DNA of 64,000 nucleotides, from the NCBI GenBank assembly GCA_000750105.3, contig JPHH03000003.1, positions 744,001 through 808,000 of the forward strand, in the 5' to 3' direction. This stretch comes from Tolypocladium sp. Sup5 PDA-1. Lineage: Eukaryota > Ascomycota > Sordariomycetes > Hypocreales > Ophiocordycipitaceae. Below are positions 9,604 to 21,321 of the stretch, piece after piece. Every line of letters begins with the position of its first letter. Position 1 is the stretch's first letter. The notes beneath the pieces were generated by a model, which saw nothing but the letters and a program-made list of their open reading frames with translations, was not told where the DNA came from and did no database searches. The position numbers and the translations under genes were made by a program.

Positions 9604-11210
9604 GGCGTCTGCTGTCGATGTTGTTCCTCGGGTGCACTATGTGATGACTGTTGTTGACGTCCAAGTTCCATGCAGATGTTGAAAAGAGAACGAGGTTCGG
9701 GGGGTGGTCGAGGAGGAGGAAGACGTATGATGAGGTGGTAAAACTAACAAGCACATGCAACAAAGAGACAAACAGTCTTGATTCACCGTCACGCCGGGTC
9801 CCCCATGGTCTAAATACCGCCCATCCGCAGTGATTTGCGCCGCCGTGTGCCCTGTCCCACGTCCATGATGCAGCGTCCGGGGTTCTGGAACGGGCATCAA
9901 TGGGATGGGGGCGTGGTCACCATAAACAAACCCCTGCCGCGTCCAACGGCGCCTCGCTTGCCCGGGCGGTCGCCGTTGCCAGTTGACCAGCCATCGAAGG
10001 ACATAAGTTACATGGAGACAAAGGACCAGGAAACAAACAACGACGTGGTGTCGGCGCTTGCGTCACAGGCAGCCGGCGGTTGGTCGGTGGACGTCGATTG
10101 TCGAGGTGGAGGAGCTGGCGATTCGCTGGCCAGCAGTGAATGGAAGCTAAAACCGGTTCTCGCTGGGGCCGTGGCCGTGGCCGTGGTGGGGCCGGCAAGG
10201 GCCTCCAGGTCGACAGGGGGCATTTACAGGGGTGTGGCGTTTTGCGGTGGGCGGCTGCCAGCCACTCGGGACCCTGAAGATGCGCTGCGCTGGGACACCG
10301 ACGAGGTGGCTCGACTGGGCAGGGCTCCTGCGTTCACCAGAGATGCTACCCAAGGTCGAGGGCCGGCGGCAGCTCCAACGCAGCGCTGTTCTTTTATTGG
10401 CAACGGGGGCGGCGTTCAGGTCTTCGTTGTTGGCGACTCCCTTTGAAGAAGAGACATCTAACTTATGTACTAGGTATCTTGGACGTGGCTGGTGAGTGGA
10501 CGGTGTGGCGGGGGCTGGCCGTGAAGATCTACAAGAGGCAAAGCCGGGACCAACAAGCGCGGACAAACATGACGATCGTGCACGCTCCTTTCACCGCCGC
10601 CGTCACGTCACGCCACGCTTGACTCACTGGAGAGTCGCACGTCGCACGTCTTTCGTCGTCGTTGAGAATATTGTACGACTCATGGCCCGGTCGATGCAAC
10701 GTGAGAGACGACGACGTGACCATGAAAGCTGGCAAACATGATCGTTTGGCAGACCAGCGGGCCGAGAGAGGCCTGTCCAGCGGCATGGAGTTTGTAGAAA
10801 TAAAGTGCAGCTTTGCGCCACAATACCGTTGGCGACAGCCGTTATCTTGGGATGTTCAAGTATGTACCAACTTAGTTCGGGAGGCTCGATGTGGAAGCAT
10901 CCGTCGGCAGTTGTGGGGCACAACAACGGTATAAACGGCGGTGGTGGTGCCGACCTCTTCTCCGCTTGCCGCTGAATTCAGACGACGCCCGCTTCCAGCC
11001 ATGTCACTTTTCTTCCTCCAAACTCTTGCTTCTGCGTACGAAACACCGCCTCGTGCCACAATGAAGAAATGCAAGAATGAAAGTAGTGCCGCTTGTCCAT
11101 CCAACAATGCCGTCGCTAATGACATGCGGTCCACCTACCCTGGAGCAACAACACCAAGCGCGGCTGGCGGTGAGCCCAGATCTGGGCAGTGAATCAACGC
11201 CATGTCGAGG

Positions 11211-11231
11211 CATCCATCCATCCATCCATCC
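11211..11231. repeat. CATC microsatellite
   Basis: About five tandem copies of CATC, followed by CCAATG. Confidence 0.85.
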
Positions 11232-11255
11232 CAATGCGTGCTGGCTGATGACGTC

Positions 11256-11282
11256 GCTGCAGCCGCTGCAGCCGCTGCAGCC
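11256..11282. repeat. Three 9-bp tandem copies of GCTGCAGCC
   Basis: Perfect triplicate; each unit contains a CTGCAG palindrome. It lies in the non-coding region upstream of the Rab gene. Confidence 0.85.
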
Positions 11283-11812
11283 CCCGCGCTGGGCACATGC
11301 CAGCACCCACGTGAAGCTCCCCCAGCGGCTTGTTTCAGCCCTCCAGCGCCATCGTCCCCCACTCGTGCGTGCTGCTGCACATTGCAATGTCTCGCTCTCC
11401 ACCACCACCACAGACGAGTAGTAAACACCCGTCGTCTTTCATCTCGCCAGCCTGCCGTCGACGAGACAAACATCCAAAGGAACGAGCGGCGTCGCCTCCT
11501 GTCTCTGTCCAGCCCGCCGCGTCAATGGCCGCGTGAGGACAAAGTCGCGTATTGTCCCCCATCACCCTCGCGACAAACAGACTGCGCACAATGACCATGA
11601 GCCTGCCGTCCACGTTGCGCCGCCCTGCTCATTCGACTCCCCGTTGACGCGATCAACCACCCAACGAACGGGCGAACAAACAAACAGACAAACAAACGAT
11701 GCGATAAGCTGCCGCGTCGTCCCATCCAGCGAACGGCCCCGAGTCCTCGCTTCGCCCGCCCCGAGAGAGAGCTGCTCTACTACATACGTTCCCTGCCTTG
11801 CACAAAGACACC

Positions 11813-12799
11813 ATGTCCTCCCTCGAGGCCAAGATCGTCGTCCTCGGCGCCCAGGGCGTCGGCAAGACGTCCCTCGTCATGCGCTACTGCAAAGGCGCCT
11901 TCAACCCCTCCCAGATCACGTCCACCGTCGGCGCCAGCTTCATGACCAAGCGCGTCGTCGACACAGACTCTGACACCGTTGTGCGCCTCCAGATATGGGA
12001 CACTGGTTGGTGATGCCCCGTGCCTCGGTCGCCCTCACATCTCATCCCATCGCGTCTGCTAACTTTCACCGCAGCCGGCCAGGAGCGCTTCCGCTCCATA
12101 TCGCGCCTCTACTACCGCGGCGCCAACGCCTGCATCCTCTGCTACAGCATCACCGACGCCCAGTCCTTTGCCGACATGGGCGTCTGGCTGACCGAGCTGC
12201 GCCGCAACCTCCCCAGCGACGTGATCCTGCACGTCGTCGGCACAAAGGCCGACATCGTCGCCCGCGATCCCTCGGCTCGCCAGGTCCCCTTTGAGCGCTG
12301 CATCGCCTACGTCGCCGAGAACCTCGCCCCGGGCCTCGGCAGCACGCCGCCGCCCACGGCCACGCCGCTCAACGCGCCCGCGGCCAATACCGGTGCCGTC
12401 GAGCCTCGCAGCCCCAGCTCCAAGCGCAGCTCGGGCTTCTGGGCCCAGGAGGTCGGCTGGGACGCGTGCCACGAGATCAGCGCCGAGAGCGGCGAGGGCG
12501 TCGAGGAGGTGTTCCGCGTCGTCGCCCGGAAGCTCGTCGAGCAGAACCGCAAGTTGCAGCAGGCCATCTTGCTGGCCACGGCGACGCCCGGGACCCCGGG
12601 CTACGAGAACGGCATGGACGGCGGCTACTTCGAGGGCGCCAACATGAGGGGCAGCTTCCGCGTGGGACGCGACAGGAGGAGCTGGCTGTTTTCGCCCGCC
12701 TTCTCGCCCGCCGTCACGATAGAGCGCGCCGCCGGCCAGCAGGATCAACAGACGCAGGCAGACTACTCGTCGCCCAAGGAGCGGCGCAGATGCTGCTAG
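11813..12799 (+). CDS. Rab-family small GTPase with long G4-G5 insertion
   Basis: Predicted 305-residue Rab GTPase from exons 11813-12005 and 12075-12799. GTP-binding motifs are complete: P-loop GAQGVGKT (residues 12-19), switch I threonine in STVGASF, WDTAGQ (62-67, split by the intron), TKAD (121-124, the allowed T variant of N/TKxD) and ISAES (199-203). The C-terminus KERRRCC is a double-cysteine geranylgeranylation site, so it should cycle on and off a membrane. Between TKAD and ISAES lies about 75 residues, well above the usual 25-30, with a Pro/Ala/Ser-rich insert. The tail after the G domain is also long. Switch I resembles the Rab5/Rab24 group, but the exact subfamily is uncertain. 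The ATG at 11813 has a good context (ACACCATGT). Confidence 0.87.
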
Positions 12800-13332
12800 G
12801 CCCACGCCCTTGAGCAGGGGGAATCTGGGATGGGCTGGGCTGCGTTGGATCCAGGTGGACTTATGACGTTGTTTGGCAGCCAGGCCGGGCCTGTGCAGTG
12901 AGATACCCCGGTGGACATGCGTTTCTCATCTTTCTCTTCTAGTCACTTCTCCTTCTCACGTATATTTTTGTTTTCCTCCCCGTATTGGAACCCCCATTGT
13001 TGGGAGTTTTGTTTGCATGCAACGCCCGCGCACAGATTCGGCGTTCAGGATATATACGGACTGGATGGATGGAAGTATGGACAGAGGTTGTTGCATTACG
13101 ACCCGGGGGGGGGGGGCGGATCTCTGCATTTACTGCACGTGGAATTGCTCGTTTCTGCGCAATTCGATATAGCGAGGACACCTTCTCTCACGAGACACCT
13201 TTGTTGCGTTCTTTGATTTCATTTGCTGTCTATTTAGTCTGAGCAAGCCGAGTACATTTGTCTTTTGCTGTTGATACGGAAGTAGCGCGTAGATGGTTGG
13301 TGTTAGATGCCTGCTTCGTATAAACCACATGC
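12800..13332. other. Convergent 3' region of Rab and Slh1 genes
   Basis: No gene seen. It is T-rich downstream of the Rab stop (TTTCTCTTCTAG...) and contains a 12-G homopolymer at 13105-13116. Confidence 0.6.
13105..13116. repeat. G12 homopolymer
   Basis: Twelve consecutive G on the plus strand. The length is prone to sequencing error and slippage. Confidence 0.9.
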
Positions 13333-16300
13333 CTATGCCGGTCCTGGCCTTGCCTTCTTCGAGTCCACGTCGTCGTCCACTATCGGAGGCGCAGGGATAT
13401 CCACGCCCAAGATACGGTGCTCCAACCCAATGTACCCGTCACTCACAACAATAACGTCCACCTTGCGGGCCTGTCCGGCCGACGGCTCGGGCAGCTTAAT
13501 CACCGTCCTGGCCGACGGGGCGCTCCCCTGGCCGAGCTGCTTGCCTCCCCCAGCGGACCACCCGACTCGCTTGACGGCAATGACCTCGTCCCGTTGCACG
13601 TCGGCGACGATGACGAACCAGCCCTCGGTCTGCGGCTTGGGGAACTTGGGCGCGAAGATGCGCGCGTTGCGGTCGACGAGCGGATTGAGCCGCCTGAGCG
13701 CCACCGTGAGGGACAGGGCGGTCGCGTTGTTGACGGCCACGGAGATGTTGGGCAGGATAGAGACGGCGCGGGCGAAGCGGGACTGCTGGCTGGACGGGAT
13801 GCCGAGGCTCTTGGCGAACTGGTTGAGCTGCGGTGGTTTAAATGCGCTGATCTTTGCGAGAGGAGTCTCGTCCTGCGTGGACTCGGGTTCCACGCCGGGG
13901 AGGATCGAGGCCGGAGCGTCGGTCGGCCAGCGGGCGCACTTGATGCACTGCATGAGCCTCATCATCTGCAGGCAGCTCGACAGGTAGCCCAGCTCCGTGA
14001 GGATGTCGATGGACGCCTGCATGATACGGATCGCCTGGTCCAGGACGCTCGTCTGGTCGCCGACGTAATCCGTAATAGGAAGATCGATGCGCGACATGTG
14101 CGCCTGGAGCAGCAGGAACGACTTGACGTGGGGATCCCACATGGGCAGCCCGAACGAGTGCCCAGGGAAGGGCAGGTTGGACGACAGAGTGTCGTTGACG
14201 AGGTCCTCGTTGTGCCGGACCGGCAGCTCGTCGTACTCGGTCGCGCGGCACATCCACGAGAGGACGTCGAGGAACGACGCCTGGGCCTTGGCATGTCGTA
14301 CGAGTTGGCGGACGGTCAAGTGCGAGAGGTAGTAGTAGCTCATGATCTTGCCGAGAGGAGTAGAGTCCACGTCGCCGTTGGGGAAGATTTCAACACACTT
14401 GGACGTGGCGAGCTCGTCGAGCGACTTGTTCACCATCTCCACCATGTACTCGTTGGCCATCTGCTGCGCCGCAATGGTGCTGTGATCTTCTGCGGAGAGC
14501 TCCAGCCCGTAGTACGAGGGGTTCTTGTGAAGTCTCCTGAAGAAGAACGTCCACGTCAGGTAGTCCAGGGCATCCTGCTTCGTGAGGATGGTCTCCGCCG
14601 AGACCTCGGCGCCAAGATGGTTGTCGAGGACGGTGTGCAGCGAAGACTCGACAGGGAACCCGGTGTGCAGGAAGTGCTTGTAAAAGTCCTTCTTGGAGTC
14701 TTGCGTAAAGATGCGGGCAACGCCCGAGGTGTCAAACTGCGGACGACCCGCTCGGCCGAGCATTTGCAGCACATCGGTGAGATCCATGTCCTTGTAGCCT
14801 TCCATCTTGGCGTCGTAGAACTGTGTGCCCTTGACGACGACCAGGTGAGCCGGCAAGTTGACGCCCCAGGCGAGGGTGCTGGTGGCGACGAGGATCTGAA
14901 TCTTGTTGTTCAAGAACAGCTCCTCGGCGAGTTGGCGATCGGACTCGACGAGGCCAGCGTGGTGGAGGCCGATTCCAAAGTTGATGGCTTCCTTGAGTGC
15001 ATCGTCCTTCACCCGGGTCAGGTTGAGCTGCAAGTCATCCTCGTCCATTCGCAGAAACCGTCGCGGGTTGTCCTCCATGCCGCAAAAGTTGATGAGATCC
15101 TTGGCCGTGAGGCGCGTTTGCCGTCGGGAGGCGACAAAGACAATCACCGGCTTGTGCGGGCTGTGGTTCTTGATGGCCAGGAATGTCGGTCGGTTCATGG
15201 ACTGCATCAGTGGACAGAAGCCCCTGACTTCCGGGAACCCGTCAATGTACAGCTCAAGTGGTACCGGGCGGACAGAGTGTTTAAAGTTGAAGAGTCCTTC
15301 CTTAACCCCCAGCCAGTTGCCCAAATCAGACGCATTGGCGCAGGCAGTCGACATGCCGAGTAACCGAACGGCGTTGTTGGTAGACGACGCAATGTAGTTC
15401 ATTCGAGAAACGATGATTTCCAAGATTGGGCCACGATCCCCAGCCAGAAGGTGAATCTCGTCGATAATGACCAGACTGACTTGTCTGACATAGCCTCTTG
15501 TCTGCCACGAACGCGAGATACCGTCCCACTTCTCAGGCGTGGTGATGATAATGTCTGCGTCTTGGATCGTCCGCGTGTCCGGAGTGTTGTCACCAGTCAA
15601 CTCGACCAGCTTGAGTCCCAGAGGGCGCGCAAGCCGACTACCCCAGTCCTTGACTCGCTCGCGCACAAGGGCTTTCATCGGGGCGATATAAACCACCTTG
15701 GACTTGGGCCGCTCACGGAAGGCCCACCACATGGCCAATTCGGCCGCCACAGTCTTGCCACTGCCCGTTGGAGATCCAAGCAGGACGTTCGCAGCCGTGT
15801 GATAGAGCGTGTGGAAAATCTGCGTCTGCATGGGGTTGAAAAATTGGAAGCGCTGGGCGTAGATCTCCTCGAGTCCGGGATTCTTCAGTGCCGTGATGGG
15901 CAGAGGCTGCAGGTTAAGCAGCTCTGTGTAGACGCTTTCGGTATCCGGCCGGATGAGATGCTGGAACGACACCGGAGTCACCGTCTCCGCTCCGAGCCAT
16001 CTATCGGATACCGCTCGAACGTAAATCTGCGTCGGTAGAGGGTCAGAGAGAGGGATGGTAAAGTTCAGCTCGTGGTCGTCGTGAAGCTTCCTCCTGTTGA
16101 GAATGAAGAACTCGTGGTGATAAATCTCCGACGTGTCCGAGTTCTCGACCCAAATGTAGAACGACTCCGAGGTTCCATGAATCTGATCTCTCCACGTGAA
16201 ATCGGGGATGACATAGAGCTTGATTCGCAGCACGTCCCGGTTCAGAGGAGCGATTTCGGCCTCGACGTGAACGGTAGGGAAGTGGTTCAGGATCTTGGCG

Positions 16301-19294
16301 ATATTCTTCCCGGCGCTATGGTTGTGCACCAGGCTTCCAATCTCGGCCGGTTCCATTTCCTTCATTGATTCAACCGTCAAATGCTCCTTGGCGTCCAGCT
16401 GGTTGAGGACAGGCTTCGCCAGGTCAAACTGATGAAGGGGGTGCTGGAATGGCCAAATTCTCTTCTCGATAGACTTTGACAACGTCAGAAGAACGAGGCA
16501 CTGGTGGCCCCATCTGCGATTCAGTGCCAACATAAACAGTGCTCTGCAGATTCGGCCAGACTGCTGCGCGACGTAATTCATGTCGTTTGATAGCGCAAAG
16601 TCCTCCAACTGTTGTCGAGAGATGTACGATTGCAGCAGAATATTGGTCTTGGCCTGCGGCGTGTCAATGCCCCCATCAACGTCGCAAGGGATAACATCGT
16701 GCTTAAGATGCGTAAGTTCCTTGGCTTCGCTGTCGCGGGATTGAACATTGTCAAACTCTCCACTCATGCTAATCATCTTCAAGATGTCTGCTTCAGTGGC
16801 ATGGGCCTGCATCATGGCGTTGAACACTTGGATGCTCGTATGGCGAATGTAGTACTGGCTGGCGATTCGCCCAATGTCCTTGCTGCGCAACTCCTCCGTT
16901 CGCTCGTTGAATATGATCATCTGGCACTGCTGCAGCGTTCGCGCAGCCTGGATTGCCAGTTGCCGGCGTCTTTGGACGAGAGTCGGGTCATCGCGTATCT
17001 CTGCCCATTCGATGCCGTACGACGTCGGGCTCCTCTGCATGCGGACGAAGAGATAGGAGTAGCCGATCCACTGCACTGCATCTTGGATCGATGTAACAGT
17101 ACCCAACGCAATTTCAGCGTTGAGATTGTCAACTAGCTTGGCTGAGAATTTTGACTCGATGGGCAGCTGCTCCGTGATCGCCGTCAGGTAATGATGCAGC
17201 TTGTCCTGGGTGGTGCAAATCATGCCAATGCCAGTGTCTTCAAACTGAGGACGACCAGCCCGGCCGAAAATCTGCAGGACGTCCAGGATTCCGAGATCGA
17301 CGAATTTACCTTCCTGGGCGCTGTAGACCTGCGTTCCCTTGATGACTACCGCAGCGGCAGGCAAGTTGACACCCCAAGCAAGGGTGGCCGTGCAGCAGAG
17401 GACCTTGAGGACACCTTCGCCAAAGAGACGCTCCATGAGATTCCTGTCCGCTCTGGCCATGCCAGCGTGGTGGATGCCTATCCCCTTTGAGAGCAGGTCG
17501 CGAATATCCTTGGAACGAGAGGACTTCATGTCTCGGGAAGCTTGCTCGAATCTCGGATGGCCGCTCGGATCGAACAGATCTGCGCACATCTGCTCCATGG
17601 CTTTCTGGTGAAGCATTCTGGCGCTGACCATGGTGTCCTTTCGCGAGTGCACAAATACCATTACTTGATGGTCTCGCTCAAGCATCTCCTTGACTTTGTC
17701 AAAGGCGATATTGTCCAGATTCTCTTTTGACTGCTTGGAGCCTGCCTTGCCCTTGACGCCAATAAAGTGCTGCTCCAGGGGCACAGGGCGGAACGAAGCG
17801 TCAAAGTAGAAGAGGCCGGCGTATCTGTTGACCTTTAAAAAGTCGGCCACGTCGACGTAGTTGGGGAGCGTCGCACTCAAACCGATGATGCGGATGAGCG
17901 ATTGCGTGCTTTCGACCTGACGTTCTGTTCGGGCCACTAAGGACTCGAGAACGGCACCTCGCTCATCGTGGAGCATATGAACTTCGTCGATGATGAGGAG
18001 CCGGACCTTTTGAACAAGTTCCGTGTCCCCGGTACCCTTTCTTGTCACAACGTCCCACTTCTCTGGAGTAGTGACAATAATCTGGGTTTGGACAATCTCG
18101 GATTTTGTCAGTTGCATGTCTCCCGTGTACTCGCGGCACTTGATACCGAGCCACGCAAGTCGCTTGCCCAGCTTCTCGGTCACTTCGGCTGCCAGGGCCT
18201 TCATGGGAGCCACGTAGACGATCTTGAAGTCGTCGATGTTGACGGCAAACTCGGTTACTGACGCGTCTTCCACGGGATTTGGAAAGACGTGCTGCCCAAT
18301 GGTGTGCAGAATCGTGAGCATGGCAGCATCCGTTTTACCCTACGTAATGTGAGCGTATGCGCGTGAGAATAATGCAGGGATGCGTACTCACCGCACCGGT
18401 CGGGGCACAGATGAGCATGTTCTCATTCGTCTTATACCCGACTGGAAACACAAGACTCTGCATCCGGTTCAACGTCTTGTAGCCCTTGAAGGTATTCCTG
18501 CAAAGACCATCGAGTTCCGATATCTTGATGAGCCTCTCGCCAGGGCCGAGAGTCCCCTTGCGGCCAGCCGGGATGGAGTACTCCTCGTACTTGTCGAATT
18601 GGTGTCGTTCGCTGCCCACGGGCAGGCCGTACTTTTTCCCAGAGGAGCTCAGTGTGTTACCGGCGCTGTACGCTTTGTAAACATGAGGGTATTGCGGCTC
18701 CTTTGAGTGGCTAGGCCCAAGGGCGGCACTCTTGTGCTCGAGGTCCTGGCGACGGAGGGCTTCCTCTCGCTGAGACTTTGTCAAGAGTCGCCCCGAGGCC
18801 TCGGCCTGCTGATCCTGGGCAGAAACAGCTGCCACCACCTCGTCCCTGTGCGCGAGAACCTCAATGATAAAGTCGAGGTCGTCGAAGCCAACCAAGTCGG
18901 TAAGATGAGCTTGGAACTCTTCCTCTGGCAGTTCAGAGGCGAGCACCCCCATGATTTGAGTCTGAAAGACGTCGGGGGCAAGACTGTTTTTGGCCGCTAT
19001 GTCCGAGCACCTGGCCGCGAACCACTCCGCACCGTAAGCTGAAGCTGAAGCATCGTTGGCAACATCAGCCTCCACGAAGTCGCTGCTGTAGTCGTCCCCC
19101 CCGTCGTCGGAGATGAAGTCCCAGACATCCTGGCCGCTGTTCCCGGAAGAGTAGCCCTCGAACTCGTCGTCGTCCCAGTCGTCGTCCACCGCTTTCGGCG
19201 GTTGCGAAAGGTTGAGCCCAGCCAGCGCGGCTCTCATGGCTGCAAACTGCTCCCTCCATTGCTCTTCGGCGGCTTTCAAGTCGGTAGAGGCCAT
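13333..19294 (-). CDS. slh1: Slh1/ASCC3-type Ski2-like RNA helicase
   Basis: Predicted 1969-residue protein from exons 19294-18392 and 18339-13333, essentially the length of yeast Slh1 (1967). It has an acidic N-terminus followed by two complete helicase cassettes, each trailed by a Sec63-like region. Cassette 1 has APTGAGKT (about residue 297, with the only intron cutting inside it) and DEVH (about 417). Cassette 2 has GSPTGSGKT (about 1156) and DEIH (about 1260). Both cassettes keep Walker A and DExH residues. That and the short N-terminus favour Slh1/ASCC3 over the spliceosomal paralogue Brr2, whose second cassette is degenerate. The family acts in the ribosome-quality-control trigger complex, splitting collided ribosomes in the cytosol. 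The gene is head-to-head with Ykt6, 569 nt apart. Confidence 0.92.
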
Positions 19295-19863
19295 TTTGTC
19301 GCTGAGCTGTAGTGGGGTTTGAGGTCCAATCGACGGAAGGCAGAGTGCGGTCGGGGAGCGTGTTTGCGCCGAACTTGAACTCGTCCTTTTTCGTACTTGA
19401 TGATCAGCACCCAAGAAGTTGGCTGGCGAGTTCCTTGCTGGATGTATACTGTAAAGATCTGCCAGCCCTTGCTGGATCGATGGTGATTGTCGTCAGTCAT
19501 CAAGACGGGCGACGGAGTCACACACCGCCCCGCTACCCACTGAACACGGCCGTGCCCCGCAGCGTCCGCTACTACGAGTACAGCGCCTGGGCAGTCTCTT
19601 TTAGTGCAGGGGGGCTCTGGCAGTGGAGCCTAGGCCGTGGGGCATGTGACAACCTAACACTCACAACAGCGAGCCCTCGCTGCCGCCTCCAAGCGCCATC
19701 CATTCCATGAGACTCCAGGCCTCTCTGAACATCCCAACACTTCAACACCGCTCCCGACTCTGATACCCTCTCCCTCTCCCGACGCCCACGCCGCGCCAGC
19801 CAAAGGCAACGATACCGCACACCCGAACCGCACATTGACGCCGAACCGAGCCGAGCCGCCACC
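19295..19863. promoter_or_regulatory. Shared divergent upstream region of slh1 and ykt6
   Basis: No gene. It contains an exact TACGAGTAC at 19573-19581 and a C-rich leader (CCCTCTCCCTCTCCC) just before the ykt6 start. Shared promoter activity is inferred from the head-to-head arrangement. Confidence 0.5.
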
Positions 19864-20754
19864 ATGAAGCTGCACTACATTGGCGTAAGGCTGCCCGCCT
19901 CCCTCACCGTCCCGCTCCCCGCCGCCAGGGTGTCGTCGCTCACGCAAAGTCCGCTCGCATAGATCATCCGCAACGAGGGCAAGCCCGCGCACGAGATCTG
20001 CGCCGAAAAGGAGCTGAGCGCATACTCGCGCTTCACCCGCAACAAGTCCGTTGCCCGCGCCCGCGCACCCTCGCGCACCGCCCCAGATGGCCCCGACGGC
20101 GTGCTGACCGACCCGACCGCAGCTATGGCGAGTTCATGACCCTGTTCGCAAAGACCGTCGCCGAGCGCACGAAGCCGGGCCAACGGCAGGACGTCGAGGA
20201 GCAAGGTGCGACTTGAACCCTTGGAGGACGTGGACTGTAAGGGTTGCGGTTGCTCACATCCATCATTCAAGACTACACGTTCCACGCCTACGGCCGCACC
20301 GAGGGCATCTGCGGCATCATCATCTCCGACCACCAATACCCCGCCCTCGTCGCCCACCAGCTCCTCAGCAAATGCGTCGACGAGTTCCTCGCCAAGCACC
20401 CGCGCTCCTCGTGGGCCTCCGGCCAGCCCCAGATCGTCATGCCCGAGCTCAGGGACTACCTCACCAAGTACCAGGACCCCCAGCAGGCCGACAGCATCAT
20501 GAAGATCCAGAAGGAGCTCGATGAGACCAAGATTGTCCTGCACAAGACCATCGAGAGCGTGCTGCAGCGGGGGGAGAAGATTGACGACCTGGTGGCCAAG
20601 AGCGACGGGCTGAGCTCCCAGAGCAAGATGTTCTACCGTGCGTTGCCCCCTCCGTTTCCCTGCCACGCTGTACCAAGTCATCGAAGCCGGGATATACTGA
20701 CCCCAAGATTCAGAGCAAGCCAAGAAGCAAAACTCGTGCTGTGTATTGATGTAG
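19864..20754 (+). CDS. ykt6: R-SNARE Ykt6
   Basis: Predicted 197-residue SNARE from five exons: 19864-19884, 19963-20045, 20123-20205, 20272-20637 and 20714-20754. The length matches the roughly 200-residue family. The N-terminal longin domain begins MKLHYIGIIRNEG and includes the GEFMTLFAKTVAERT motif. The C-terminal SNARE helix (IQKELDETKIVLHKTIESVL) carries the zero-layer Arg in LQRGEKIDDLV. The protein ends CCVLM: the distal Cys with VLM is a CaaX prenylation box and the preceding Cys is the usual palmitoylated residue, so the protein is lipid-anchored rather than transmembrane. Ykt6 acts in ER-Golgi, endosomal, vacuolar and autophagosome fusion. The second intron uses the weak donor GTCCGT but is required to keep the domain intact. 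Confidence 0.93.
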
Positions 20755-21321
20755 TCGCAGTCTTTGGTTTGGCGTTGGACGTGGTGTCGTTTCCGCATAG
20801 GTAGGGAATGTTGGCATTGAGATTGGCTATTCTGACGGCGCATTACACGTATACACACACACATCAAGTATCATCCATCATTCCTTTTGCGTCCGTCGCT
20901 CGCTGTTCATAAAGTTCAGAGGGAAAGAGGGTGGATATAACGGGAGCGGAGGCGGCTTGTCGCATCAGACTCGCCACGGGGACCTTCTTCTCCGGGGAAC
21001 ACTATATAGTAATGGTATACATATGAAGCAGATGATATCTGACGGCGTCCCTGAATACACCTGAACCACTCGTCTTTACACTTTTGTTCGGTTCGTCCGA
21101 CTCCTACTCGATGCCGGCATGCCGAGCCAAGACAGTCTGATACGCTGACAAAGGGAAATCGTGGAGACATGTCCTATCATCGCAGATCCAGATCATGCGA
21201 CGAAACGTCTAAAGTCGTTGTCGCGCCCTGCGCTAATTAACCGAAAAAGGGCTAACGTATTGAGACAACTGCCGTGACCCGCAATGCATTCGTCTCGTGT
21301 CGAAGCGGACTATCCAGCGCT
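20755..21321. other. Convergent 3' intergenic region
   Basis: No gene seen. A short ACACAC run lies near 20855; the rest is unremarkable. Confidence 0.55.

Larger units (their letters stand above)
9604..11812. other. 2.2-kb divergent intergenic region, no gene recognised
   Basis: Several overlapping open frames on both strands (for example 9835-10446 plus) show no domain, no splice pattern and GC-driven composition, so they are left out. The right part holds a CATC microsatellite, a GCTGCAGCC triplicate and an ACAA-rich run near 11676-11698, all upstream of the Rab gene. Confidence 0.55.

Noticed and set aside
8351..9763. 470-codon minus-strand open frame over the SUR7 gene
   Set aside because: It reads through two introns and changes frame relative to the four membrane segments; the spliced model gives a complete SUR7/PalI protein.
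9835..10446. 203-codon plus-strand open frame in the SUR7/Rab gap
   Set aside because: No signal peptide, domain, or splice pattern; opposite-strand frames are equally open because of GC content.
11798..11812. Upstream start for the Rab GTPase at 11798
   Set aside because: The codon there is TTG, not ATG; the ATG at 11813 has a good context and gives the normal Rab N-terminus.
13417..15363. 648-codon plus-strand open frame antisense to Slh1
   Set aside because: It mirrors the codon bias of the real minus-strand helicase gene. It has no domain of its own and shadows strongly conserved helicase motifs.
13333..19294. Brr2 spliceosomal helicase as identity for the large helicase
   Set aside because: Length is that of Slh1, the N-terminus is short and acidic, and the second cassette keeps intact Walker A and DEIH motifs, unlike Brr2.
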